From contig CAIYTE010000163.1 in assembly GCA_903929045.1 (NCBI GenBank), positions 1 through 52,018 on the forward strand: a stretch of DNA of 52,018 nt. The letters run 5' to 3'. Shown here piece after piece: positions 45,023-52,018 of the stretch. Position 1 is the stretch's first letter, and each line of letters begins with the position of its first letter. A program made the position numbers and the translations under genes. The DNA is from an uncultured Hyphomicrobiales bacterium. GTDB taxonomy: Bacteria > Pseudomonadota > Alphaproteobacteria > Rhizobiales > Xanthobacteraceae. The notes under the pieces are model-generated. The model was not told where the DNA came from, searched no databases, and saw only the letters and a program-made list of their open reading frames with translations.

Positions 45023-46630
45023 TTAGTGCGCTGGCGCGGCCCGCTCTGCGATCGCGCGCAGATCGAGCCCGCTCGGCAACGTGCCGAACGAGCCGCCGGC
45101 CTCGCCGCTCAACCGCGAGGCGCAGAAGGCATCGGCGACACAAGCAGGCGCGTGCTTGACCAGCAAGGCCCCTTGCAGCGCCAGCACCAGATCGCGCACC
45201 AGCACGCGCGCCTGCGCCTCGTCATTCGCCGCGGCCAGCCGCCGCTGAAGCGTGCCGGCAAAAGCGGTCACGCGCTTGTCGCCGGCGCTCACGATCTCGT
45301 CGCTCAGCACCTCGTTGGCATTCGGCATGCGCACCGTGGCACGCAGCACGTCGAGGCACATGACATTGCCCGAGCCCTCCCAGATCGAATTGACCGGCAT
45401 CTCGCGGTAGATGCGCGGCAGGATGCTCTCCTCGACATAGCCATTGCCGCCGAGCACCTCCATCGCTTCGAGCGCCAGCGACGGTGCGCGCTTGCAGATC
45501 CAGAATTTGCCGGCGGGCGTCATGACACGGCGGATCACCTGCGCCGCCTCGTCGTCTTCGTCATAGGCACGCGCCAGCCGCATCGTCAGCACCGTGGCGG
45601 CTTCGCATTCCAGCGCGAGGTCGGCGAGCACATTGGTCATCAGCGGCTGGTCGATCAACTTCTTCTGGAACACGGTGCGGTGCCGCGCATGATGCACCGC
45701 CTGCGCCACCGCCTGCCGCATCAGGCCGGACGAGCCGATGCAGCAATCGAGCCGCGTGTAATTGCTCATCTCGATGATGGTCGGAATGCCGCGGCCTTCC
45801 TCGCCGATCATCTGCGCATAGGCGCCGTGGAATTCGACTTCGCTCGAGGCATTCGACTTGTTGCCAAGCTTGTCCTTAAGCCGGTTGATGTGGACGGCGT
45901 TGCGTTCGCCGTCCGGTGTCCAGCGCGGCATGAAGAAACAGCTCAGCCCCTTCGGCGCCTGCGCGAGGATGAGAAAGCCGTCGCACATCGGCGCCGACAT
46001 GAACCACTTGTGGCCGTGCAGACGGAAGCTGCCGTCACCCGAAGGCTCGGCGCGCGTGACATTGGTGCGCAGATCCGACCCGCCCTGGTTCTCGGTCATG
46101 CCCATGCCGATCAAAGCCGCACCCTTCTGCGACGCCGGCACGAAGCGCTGGTCGTACGCGCGGCCGAAAATACGCGGCAGCCATTCGGCGGCGACGTCCG
46201 GGTTTTGTTTCAGCGTCGGCACCGAGCCATAGGTCATCGCCACCGGGCAATACACGCCGCTCTCGATCTGCGTCAGCATGTAGGTGCCGGCGGCGCGCGC
46301 GACATGCGCGCCGCGTTGCGGCTTGGCCCACGGGCTCGAATGCAGCCCCGCGCCCACCGCGATGCCGAGCAGTTCGTACCAGGCCGGATGAAACTCGACC
46401 TCGTCGATGCGATGGCCGAAGCGATCGAACGGTCTCAGGTTCGGCGGATTGCGGTTGGCGGCAAAGCCGAGCGCGATGGTGTCGGGCGCGCCGAGTGTGC
46501 GTCCCAGCGCGCCGAGCTCGCCTTCCGCCCATGCCGCGCCTTCGCGCTTCACGGCCTCGCGCAGCACGACGTCGCTGCCAAGCAAGTCGTAGCCTTCAAG
46601 CGGCGGCGGCTGGTTGCTGACCTCGAACAT
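45023..46630 (-). CDS. aidB: AidB-like acyl-CoA dehydrogenase-fold flavoprotein
   Basis: 535 residues from the ATG at 46630 with AGGAG 7 bases upstream. The chain follows E. coli AidB closely in order and length: FHPAWYELL, LIGMGMTENQGGSDLRTN, LHGHKWFMSAPMCD, SCFFMPRWTPDGERNAVHIN, LKDKLGNKSNASSEVEF, AMEVLGGNGYVEESILPR and YREMPVNSIWEGSGNVMCLD. AidB is part of the adaptive response to alkylating agents and binds DNA with its C-terminal domain; whether this one shares that is unknown, and ada/alkB are not in the window. The ribosome site is against a REP-like element. The alpha/beta hydrolase follows in the same direction. Confidence 0.92.
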   Translation of the reverse strand: MFEVSNQPPPLEGYDLLGSDVVLREAVKREGAAWAEGELGALGRTLGAPDTIALGFAANRNPPNLRPFDRFGHRIDEVEFHPAWYELLGIAVGAGLHSSPWAKPQRGAHVARAAGTYMLTQIESGVYCPVAMTYGSVPTLKQNPDVAAEWLPRIFGRAYDQRFVPASQKGAALIGMGMTENQGGSDLRTNVTRAEPSGDGSFRLHGHKWFMSAPMCDGFLILAQAPKGLSCFFMPRWTPDGERNAVHINRLKDKLGNKSNASSEVEFHGAYAQMIGEEGRGIPTIIEMSNYTRLDCCIGSSGLMRQAVAQAVHHARHRTVFQKKLIDQPLMTNVLADLALECEAATVLTMRLARAYDEDDEAAQVIRRVMTPAGKFWICKRAPSLALEAMEVLGGNGYVEESILPRIYREMPVNSIWEGSGNVMCLDVLRATVRMPNANEVLSDEIVSAGDKRVTAFAGTLQRRLAAANDEAQARVLVRDLVLALQGALLVKHAPACVADAFCASRLSGEAGGSFGTLPSGLDLRAIAERAAPAH

Positions 46631-46640
46631 GGCGACTCCT

Positions 46641-46747
46641 GTCATTCCGGGGCGCACGAAAGCGCGGAACCGGAATCCAGAACCGGACTCGGAACCTTAT
46701 TGTATCTGGATTCCGGGTGCGGCCCTACCGGGCCGTCCCGGAATGAC
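46641..46747. repeat. REP-like palindromic element between aidB and desaturase
   Basis: Outer 11-bp inverted repeats GTCATTCCGGG (46641-46651) and CCCGGAATGAC (46737-46747) enclose inner 12-bp inverted repeats CCGGAATCCAGA (46670-46681) and TCTGGATTCCGG (46705-46716). The whole can fold into a long two-tier hairpin. The element differs in sequence from the one at 36793. It reaches into the desaturase gene, giving its last codons and stop (46725), and its other edge is 3 bases from the AidB ribosome site. It could be a small non-autonomous insertion. Confidence 0.8.
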
Positions 46748-47798
46748 CGGACGCCCGGCCTATCTCAATCGCCGCCGAGGTCGGACGCCCGGCGAAATCC
46801 AGCCAGCGGTGCGCGTCGTAGTCATAAAGCTTGCAGGTGCGCATGATCTCGCGGTGCCGCGCGAAGGTCCACGGCTCGAACACGATCTCGCCGCCGGCAT
46901 CGGCAACGATACGCGCCTCCGCCGGCTCAAGTTTCCAGATCGGAATGCGCGGGTCGATGTGATGCGCGCCGTGCAGGCCGAGATCGGTCAGGAAGAACAC
47001 CATCCATTTCGGCACCACGACATGGACGGTGCAATGCACCTGCCCCTCGTAGAACGACCACTCCTCGCGGCGTGAAAACCACGGCACGCGCGGATGCGTG
47101 TGATTGAGAAAACTGGCAAAGCCGACCAGCCAGTTGAAAACGAGATACGGCAGCACGATCGCCAGCGTGACGCGGAGTGCAAATGTACTGATGTCGGGCC
47201 GGTCGAGCGCGAGCAGCACCAGTTGCAGCAGCAAAAACGCCACGGCGATCAGCGCATCGCGGACATAGACGGCCTTCACCTTGCGCACCAGCGACGGCCG
47301 CAGGGTCAGCATCTTGAGCGAAATCTCGAAGAGATAATAAAGCCCGGTGCCCGGCGTCGTCCGGTAGAGCCGCGCCTTGAAGCGGCCGAAGGCGCTTAAG
47401 GCCGCGTAGTCTTCCTTGGAATACGGGATCCAGATGTAATCGTTGTCGCGCAGGTTCGTGAACGAATGATGCCGGCCGTTGTGCAGCAGCAGCCAGACGC
47501 TGTGCGGATGATAGGATGGCAGCAGCGACAGCCGGCAGGTCAGACGGTCGAGCCGGACGTTGGCGAAGTGGCTGCCATGCCCGGCGTCATGCGCGACGCG
47601 AAACAGCAGCGCGATCAGCGGGCCGACCGCCAGCGCGAACAGGATTTGCAGCCAGAGCGGCCCGGCATAGCCCGCGCCGGCAAAGCAAACGATGTAGGCA
47701 GTGGCCACTGACAGCGAGAGCGCCACAGCGGCCACCGCCTTTTGCGCACGGAACGGCGCGAGCGGCGCGCGCAGTGCAAGGATACGGCTGAGGCCCAC
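46725..47798 (-). CDS. Membrane fatty acid desaturase (second, distinct subgroup)
   Basis: 357 residues with three histidine boxes: VAHDAGHGSHF, LHNGRHHSFTN and LHGAHHIDPR. A chain of hydrophobic helices (AVAAVALSLSVATAYIVCFAGAG; LLLLQLVLLALD-like segments) surrounds them. It is nearer to FADS/omega-type desaturases than the protein at 32839. The start at GTG 47798 is uncertain because the purine-rich GGGGGAAGGGG is almost touching it. The last seven residues (GHSGTAR) and the stop are encoded by the REP-like element, so the natural C-terminus may have been replaced. The substrate is unknown. Confidence 0.87.
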   Translation of the reverse strand: MGLSRILALRAPLAPFRAQKAVAAVALSLSVATAYIVCFAGAGYAGPLWLQILFALAVGPLIALLFRVAHDAGHGSHFANVRLDRLTCRLSLLPSYHPHSVWLLLHNGRHHSFTNLRDNDYIWIPYSKEDYAALSAFGRFKARLYRTTPGTGLYYLFEISLKMLTLRPSLVRKVKAVYVRDALIAVAFLLLQLVLLALDRPDISTFALRVTLAIVLPYLVFNWLVGFASFLNHTHPRVPWFSRREEWSFYEGQVHCTVHVVVPKWMVFFLTDLGLHGAHHIDPRIPIWKLEPAEARIVADAGGEIVFEPWTFARHREIMRTCKLYDYDAHRWLDFAGRPTSAAIEIGRASGHSGTAR

Positions 47799-47884
47799 CC
47801 CTTCCCCCGAAGTGCCAAGCCCGGCACAACAACTACCTTAAGTTGCAGTTCCGGCCTTGGCAATCGACGCGTGGGAGCCCTGTT

Positions 47885-48943
47885 TTAAGGGAATAGCGCG
47901 ACCTGATCGATGCCCAGGGTCTCGGTGTAGCCCATGACCAGATTCATGTTCTGAATGGCCTGACCCGAGGCGCCCTTCACGAGGTTGTCCAGGGTCGAGA
48001 TGATGATCGCCCGCCCCTCGATGCGGTCGGCGGTCACGCCGATGAAGGTCATATTGGAGCCGCGCACATGCCGGCTTTGCGGCACTTCGCCGTAAGGGAG
48101 AACGTGAACGAAGGGCTCCTTCGCGTAGAACTTTAAAAGTATCTCATGAAGTTCCTGCGGGGTCCGGCCCCGCTTCCCCCGCACATAGATGGTCGAGAAG
48201 ATGCCCCGGTTCATGGGCACCAGATGCGGGGTGAAGGTGACCGTGACCGGCCGCCCGGCGGCCAGCGAGAACTCCTGGTCGAGTTCCGCCATGTGCCGGT
48301 GATGTCCGACGCCGTAGGCATTGAAGCCCTCGGACACCTCCGAGAACAGCATCGCCTCCTTCGCCGCCCGGCCCGCGCCGGTCATGCCGGACTTGGCGTC
48401 GATGACGATCTCGTCGAGGTCGATGGCCTTGTTCTTGATGAGCGGGATCAGCGGCAGCTGCGCACAGGTCGTATAGCAACCGGGATTGGCGACGAGCCGC
48501 GCCTTGCGGATCTCGCGCCGGTGAATTTCCGACAGGCCGTAGACGGCTTCCTGCTGAAGCTCGGTCGCATGATGTTCGTGGCCGTACCACTTCGCGTAAG
48601 CGGCGGTGTCGGCCAGCCGGAAGTCGGCCGACAGATCGACCACCTTCGTGTTCGGCGCCTTGGCCAAAAGCTCCTTGAGCACCTTCTGCGTCGTCGCATG
48701 CGGCAGCGCGCAGAACACGAGATCGAGATTGAGCGCGGCCCAGTCGAGACCTTCGAGCGCGACCAGCGTCGGCAGTTCGAACGGCGAGAACTGCGGGAAG
48801 ACTTCCCGCATCTGCTTGCCGGCGCTGCGCTCGGCGGTCAGCAGCACGATCTCCGCGCGCGGATGCCGCAACAGCATCCGCACCAGTTCTGAGCCGGTAT
48901 AGCCGGAGGCGCCGAGCACGCCAATCTTGGCCTTGGTCGTCAT
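47885..48943 (-). CDS. argC: N-acetyl-gamma-glutamyl-phosphate reductase
   Basis: The third step of arginine biosynthesis: NADPH reduction of N-acetylglutamyl-phosphate. 352 residues. Rossmann start KIGVLGASGYTGSELVRMLL, catalytic Cys in VANPGCYTT, active-site His in GVGHHRHMAELDQE, and FTPHLVPMNRGIFSTIYV near the C-terminal domain. ATG at 48943 with an AAAGGGTTG upstream. No other arg gene lies here, as is common in alphaproteobacteria. Confidence 0.96.
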   Translation of the reverse strand: MTTKAKIGVLGASGYTGSELVRMLLRHPRAEIVLLTAERSAGKQMREVFPQFSPFELPTLVALEGLDWAALNLDLVFCALPHATTQKVLKELLAKAPNTKVVDLSADFRLADTAAYAKWYGHEHHATELQQEAVYGLSEIHRREIRKARLVANPGCYTTCAQLPLIPLIKNKAIDLDEIVIDAKSGMTGAGRAAKEAMLFSEVSEGFNAYGVGHHRHMAELDQEFSLAAGRPVTVTFTPHLVPMNRGIFSTIYVRGKRGRTPQELHEILLKFYAKEPFVHVLPYGEVPQSRHVRGSNMTFIGVTADRIEGRAIIISTLDNLVKGASGQAIQNMNLVMGYTETLGIDQVALFP

Positions 48944-49200
48944 CGTTCAACCCTTTCTCATCGGGCCACCGTATCAGGCGGCCATAACAAATTCGCAAAG
49001 CCCTCAAATCTTTGCAGAATTGGAGCTTCAACTTGTCCGGATCGGGAGGTGGTGAGCCGCCCTCCGGCGGCACGAACGACAGTCAGCGCGTCCGTGCCGG
49101 GGTGGCACGGCGGCGGCGGAGGCCAGCAATGGCGGATGTCGTCGTCATGATGCGCGATATAGGCCCGGGTTCCGGTCCGGTCAAGAATGCCCCGAAACCG
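48944..49200. other. Gene-free stretch upstream of argC
   Basis: About 260 bases without a convincing gene. The short frames that exist here (for instance minus 49083-49274) have no ribosome site and odd composition. The argC promoter should lie in the AT-richer part near 48944-49030. GCCGCC-CTCC-GGCGGC near 49057 can form a small hairpin, and no T-run follows. I saw no tRNA or riboswitch. Confidence 0.5.
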
Positions 49201-49227
49201 AAAAAGGCCGCCCCGAAGGCGGCCTTT
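49201..49227 (-). terminator. Rho-independent terminator of the MBL-fold gene
   Basis: A 10-bp stem (49203-49212 AAAGGCCGCC with 49218-49227 GGCGGCCTTT) with a five-base loop. Read on the minus strand it is followed by TTTTT, so it closes the gene ending at 49256. Confidence 0.88.
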
Positions 49228-49255
49228 CGCTGTTCATCGGCCGTGCCAACCGCGA

Positions 49256-50254
49256 TCACAGCGTCGGATTCCACACCACCGGAATTTCGCGATAGCCGCT
49301 GCCGGCCTTCTCGACGTGCGCCAGCGACGGGAACGGATAGTGGAAGCCCTGCACCCGCATGCGGTCCGTCGCCAGCATGTCGTAGACCTTGCGGCGCGTC
49401 GCCTCCGCCATCGGCCCGTCCTGATCGTAGAAGGCGTGCCAGTCCGGATGGCGCGCAAACAGGAACGGCACATGCGTCACGTCCGATTGCAGGTAGACCG
49501 CATCCTGGCCCGACGAGATAACATAGGACGTGTGGCCGATGGTGTGGCCCGGCGTGTGCTGCGCGGTGACGCCCGGGATGACTTCCTTGTTGTGCTCGTA
49601 GGTGCCGACGCGCTTCATCACCTCGGCATTGAACACGCGCCGCACGTTCTTGAAATTGGTCTGGACGCGCGCGTTGGTCGCCCGGCTCATCTCGCCGTCA
49701 TCCATCCAGTATTTGTGCTCGACCGCGGGCACGAGGATCTGCGCGTTCGGCCAGGTCAGCGAACCGTCGGCCATCAGCAGGCCGTTGATGTGATCGCCGT
49801 GGTAATGCGAGATGATGACCGTATCGACGGCATTGCGATCGATGCCTGCCGCCGCCAGATTGGTGACGAACTGGCCGCCGACGCCGTTCGAGGCCTTGTA
49901 GTTCGCCTCCCCCGTGCCGGTATCGATGACGGCGAGCTTGCCGCCGGTGTTGATCGCCACCGGATTGTACGGCGTCGTCATCATGTCCTTTTCCATGAAG
50001 ACTTCGGCGAGCGCGGCGTTGACCACATCTTTCTTGATGTTGATGACGTGATCTTCCGCCATCTTGAAGCGCGCCACGCCGTCGGTCGCGACCGTCATTT
50101 CGATGCTGCCGATCTTGTAACGATACCAGCCCGCGGCCTGCTTGTTGGCCGGCGGCGCGGCGGCCTGCGCGGCGCGCATTTCCGGCAGCGAGGCCGCAGC
50201 GGCGATGCCCGCGGCGGCGGCAAAAGTCTGGCGTCGTGTCAGGTCGGTCATCAT
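49256..50254 (-). CDS. Exported MBL-fold metallo-hydrolase
   Basis: 332 residues with a Tat-type signal (LTRRQTFAAAAGIAAAAS). The metallo-beta-lactamase site is complete: HYHGDH in ISHYHGDHINGLL, HTPGHTIGHTSY, and the Asp in LQSDVTHV with a final His near FHYPFPSL. The layout fits the broad AttM/lactonase-like group of secreted hydrolases; the substrate may be a lactone or a xenobiotic ester. Two ATGs (50254 and 50251) are both possible, with GGGGGAA upstream. It is divergent from the GlcG-like gene with about 220 bases between. Confidence 0.9.
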   Translation of the reverse strand: MMTDLTRRQTFAAAAGIAAAASLPEMRAAQAAAPPANKQAAGWYRYKIGSIEMTVATDGVARFKMAEDHVINIKKDVVNAALAEVFMEKDMMTTPYNPVAINTGGKLAVIDTGTGEANYKASNGVGGQFVTNLAAAGIDRNAVDTVIISHYHGDHINGLLMADGSLTWPNAQILVPAVEHKYWMDDGEMSRATNARVQTNFKNVRRVFNAEVMKRVGTYEHNKEVIPGVTAQHTPGHTIGHTSYVISSGQDAVYLQSDVTHVPFLFARHPDWHAFYDQDGPMAEATRRKVYDMLATDRMRVQGFHYPFPSLAHVEKAGSGYREIPVVWNPTL

Positions 50255-50478
50255 TTCCCCCAGCGATATTTTGTTATGCGATGTTTTTTTGTCGCCGGCC
50301 GCGCGCGCCCGGCGTTACACCGAATTTATCGGATTATTCCCGCGTTGTCGTGTCGCAATTTGCACGTGAGCATATAGGCGAACACGTTTTCGTTCGCTAA
50401 GCTTGCATCTGCACTTCAAGCGTGCGGTGCACAAACAAAGCCGGTCAACCGGCAAACCAATTCCTCGGGAGGGAAACG

Positions 50479-51015
50479 ATGAAGCGTTTTACAATGATGG
50501 CGGGCGCCCTGTGCGTCGCGCTGATGACCGGGACCGGCGCGTTCGCGCAAGTGCCGCCGAACCCCAACAATCCGAACGACACCGTGCCGGATGCGGCCAG
50601 CCCGCCGCCGTATGGCGAGCCGATCAATCTGGAAACCGCCAAGAAGGTCGCCGCCGCGGCCATCGCGGAAACCGCCAAGCGCGGCTGGAACGCGTTCTGT
50701 GTCGCCGTCGTCAATCCGGCCGGCGAACTCGTATATTTCGAGAAGCAGGACAATTGCCAGAACGCCTCGGTGACGATCTCGCAGCACAAGGGTCGCACCG
50801 CGGCGCGCTATCGCCGTCCAACTCTGGCGTTTGAAAACCTGATCGGCAAAGGCCCCTACTTCGCCTACCTCACGACGCTCGATGACGTGATCGCGTCGCG
50901 CGGCGGCAACATGCTGATCGCCGGCGGCAAGGTCATCGGCGCCATCGGTGTGTCCGGCGGCACCGGTTCGCAGGACGACGTCGTGTCGATGGCCGGACAG
51001 GCCGCGGTCAAGTAA
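50479..51015 (+). CDS. Exported GlcG/HbpS-family heme-binding-like protein
   Basis: 178 residues from the ATG at 50479 with GGGAGGG upstream. The signal peptide is MKRFTMMAGALCVALMTGTGAFAQ. A Pro/Asn-rich linker (PPNPNNPNDTVPDAASPPPYG) precedes the GlcG/HbpS domain (PF03928): ETAKKVAAAAIAETAKRGW, AVVNPAGELVYFEKQDN, and GGKVIGAIGVSGGTGSQDDVV. Streptomyces HbpS binds haem, but most members have unproven ligands. It is closed by a strong terminator. The ORF could start earlier, but only this start gives a signal peptide. Confidence 0.88.
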   Translation: MKRFTMMAGALCVALMTGTGAFAQVPPNPNNPNDTVPDAASPPPYGEPINLETAKKVAAAAIAETAKRGWNAFCVAVVNPAGELVYFEKQDNCQNASVTISQHKGRTAARYRRPTLAFENLIGKGPYFAYLTTLDDVIASRGGNMLIAGGKVIGAIGVSGGTGSQDDVVSMAGQAAVK

Positions 51016-51036
51016 TCGCAGATTTTCGCGACTGGG

Positions 51037-51071
51037 AAATCCGCCGGATGAAAAATCCGGCGGATTTTTTT
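51037..51071. terminator. Bidirectional-looking rho-independent terminator
   Basis: A 13-bp stem (51037-51049 AAATCCGCCGGAT with 51055-51067 ATCCGGCGGATTT) with loop GAAAA and a run of Ts to 51071. It lies between the plus GlcG-like gene and the minus DedA gene and can serve both, the plus side better. Confidence 0.92.
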
Positions 51072-51074
51072 ATG

Positions 51075-51605
51075 TCAGCCCCACAGCCACTTCACGGTGA
51101 AAGAAATGACGTCGCCGATGGTGAGCAGCACCGCGGCCCAGACAAAGGCCGACGTGAAATTGGCGAGTTGAAAACGCCAGAACGGCATTTCGAAAATGCC
51201 GGCGATCAGCGGCACCACCGCGCGCAATGGTCCGAAAAAACGGCCGATGAAAATGCCGGCCGCGCCCCAGCGTTTCATGAACGCCTCGCCGCGCGGCAGC
51301 AATTGCGGATTCGACGACAGCGGCCAGATATGCGCGACGCGATGTTCGAGCTTCTGCCCGATCCAGAAGGACAGCCAGTCGCCGAAGGCGGCGCCGAGCG
51401 CGCCGGCGACCCACACCGGCCAAAAATTGATGCCGCCCGCGGCGATCAAGGCGCCGATGGCGACGAGCGCGCCCCAGGCCGGGATCAGCAGCGAGATGAA
51501 GGCGAGCGATTCACCGAAGGCCAGCGCGAACACGATAGGTGGCGCCCACGCCGCGTTGTCGCGGACGAAGGCGATGATCGCATCGACATATGTCTCTAAA
51601 CCCAT
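51075..51605 (-). CDS. DedA-family membrane protein
   Basis: 176 residues with several membrane segments. Family landmarks: FALAFGESLAFISLLIPAWG (re-entrant motif), GALGAAFGDWLSFWIGQKLEH, and GAAGIFIGRFFGPLRAVVPLIAGIFEMPFWRF, the conserved FxRxxPxxR-like loop. DedA (SNARE-associated, VTT) proteins act in lipid scrambling such as undecaprenyl-phosphate recycling, and proton-dependent homeostasis. ATG at 51605; the ribosome site is weak. The terminator at 51037 closes it. Confidence 0.9.
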   Translation of the reverse strand: MGLETYVDAIIAFVRDNAAWAPPIVFALAFGESLAFISLLIPAWGALVAIGALIAAGGINFWPVWVAGALGAAFGDWLSFWIGQKLEHRVAHIWPLSSNPQLLPRGEAFMKRWGAAGIFIGRFFGPLRAVVPLIAGIFEMPFWRFQLANFTSAFVWAAVLLTIGDVISFTVKWLWG

Positions 51606-51698
51606 GCCGCGTATCTAGCCCGCTGCAGCACGCGGCGCCAGCGCGCCTCTTTGGCGCAGTGCGCGAGCGCAGACGCGCCCGCCGTCATGGCGCCGCCG

Positions 51699-52018
51699 TC
51701 ATGACGGCAGCGCCGGCTGCTCTTCGCTCGGAAACAGATGATTCACCGCGACCAGACCGATGATGAGAAGCGGCACCGCGAGAAAGGCGCCAACCGGTCC
51801 CCACAGCCAGCTCCAGAACACCAGCGACAGAAAAACGGTCAGTGGATTGAGCGTCAGCCGGCGGCCGATGACGGCGGGCGTGATGAAGTGCCCTTCCAGG
51901 GTCGCGAACAACAAAAACAAAGCCGGCGCGGCGATGGCATGCGTCAATGTCGGGAACGTCACCAGCCCGACGAGGAACAGCGCCGCCTCCATCATCAGCG
52001 CGCCGATATACGGCAGGA
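51699..52018 (-). CDS. AI-2E-family (PerM-like) transporter, C-terminal part; start outside window
   Basis: The last 106 codons of a gene that begins beyond the right edge. The frame stays open to the edge, with LPYIGALMMEAALFLVGL there. The PerM/AI-2E pattern is clear: LLFATLEGHFITPAVIGRRLTLNPLTVFLSLVFWSWLWGPVGAFLAVPLLI, followed by the short tail NHLFPSEEQPALPS. Only the final two or three helices are visible. The family holds putative exporters and antiporters; substrates are rarely known. Confidence 0.88.
   Translation of the reverse strand, partial: LPYIGALMMEAALFLVGLVTFPTLTHAIAAPALFLLFATLEGHFITPAVIGRRLTLNPLTVFLSLVFWSWLWGPVGAFLAVPLLIIGLVAVNHLFPSEEQPALPS

Noticed and set aside
49012-49521. 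Plus-strand frame across the argC/MBL gap
   Set aside because: It crosses a terminator hairpin and runs antisense into the MBL gene; low-complexity Pro/Arg/Ala composition.

Overview
The window is a GC-rich, densely packed chromosomal segment of an alphaproteobacterium. The best fit is the order Hyphomicrobiales, near Xanthobacteraceae/Nitrobacteraceae (a Pseudolabrys- or Bradyrhizobium-like soil organism). This rests on gene content and style, not on a marker gene: an EF-P beta-lysylation locus, a class I PHA synthase, tripartite-transporter receptors (TctC/Bug family), a Sox cluster, GlpX, a perfect FixK/FNR-type site, and REP-like palindromes of the type common in these genomes. I see no rRNA, tRNA, CRISPR array, transposase or phage gene.

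Layout. 1-1026: a methyltransferase-glycosyltransferase fusion cut by the left edge. 1305-4263: a small membrane peptide, then epmB-epmA divergent from efp. 4326-5387: a substrate-binding protein of the 4,5-dihydroxyphthalate decarboxylase-like fold. 5545-9480: an M23-like exported protein, two paralogous small secreted proteins with terminators, and an MltB-type lytic transglycosylase. 9477-17298: a LysR regulator divergent from a six-gene operon (ThDP enzyme, ABC ATPase, two permeases, binding protein, aldehyde dehydrogenase). 17295-22990, minus strand: soxY-soxZ-soxXA(fused)-soxB followed by two more binding proteins. 23163-27417: an unknown exported helical protein, fumarylacetoacetase, a TctC receptor, a 6-oxocamphor-hydrolase-like crotonase and a small exported protein. 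27414-29942: a TPR/O-GlcNAc-transferase-like protein. 30110-31961: an SGNH-esterase autotransporter broken by a one-base frameshift. 31976-34883: a creatininase-family protein, a fatty acid desaturase with an FNR-type site on its promoter, and a TctC receptor. 34945-40943: recJ, glpX, hom, an aminotransferase and a lipoprotein. 41143-52018: phaC, a flavin reductase, a MAPEG protein, an alpha/beta hydrolase, aidB, a second desaturase, argC, an MBL-fold hydrolase, a GlcG/HbpS protein, a DedA protein and the C-terminal part of an AI-2E-type permease.

How the genes work together. EpmB makes beta-lysine and EpmA attaches it to EF-P. SoxYZ carries the sulfur substrate that SoxXA loads and SoxB hydrolyses; no SoxCD is present here. 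The LysR operon looks like uptake of a carboxylated compound, ThDP-dependent cleavage or decarboxylation to an aldehyde, and oxidation of that aldehyde. FAH and the crotonase both belong to families that hydrolyse C-C bonds of 1,3-diketones and flank a solute receptor, which suggests a small catabolic module. The points most worth a second look are the single-chain SoxXA, the ThDP/ABC/ALDH operon, the FAH/oxocamphor-hydrolase-like module, the FNR-type site on an oxygen-dependent desaturase gene, and a REP-like element that supplies the C-terminus of one gene and abuts the start of the next. All functions are assigned by motif recognition; no database search was run.
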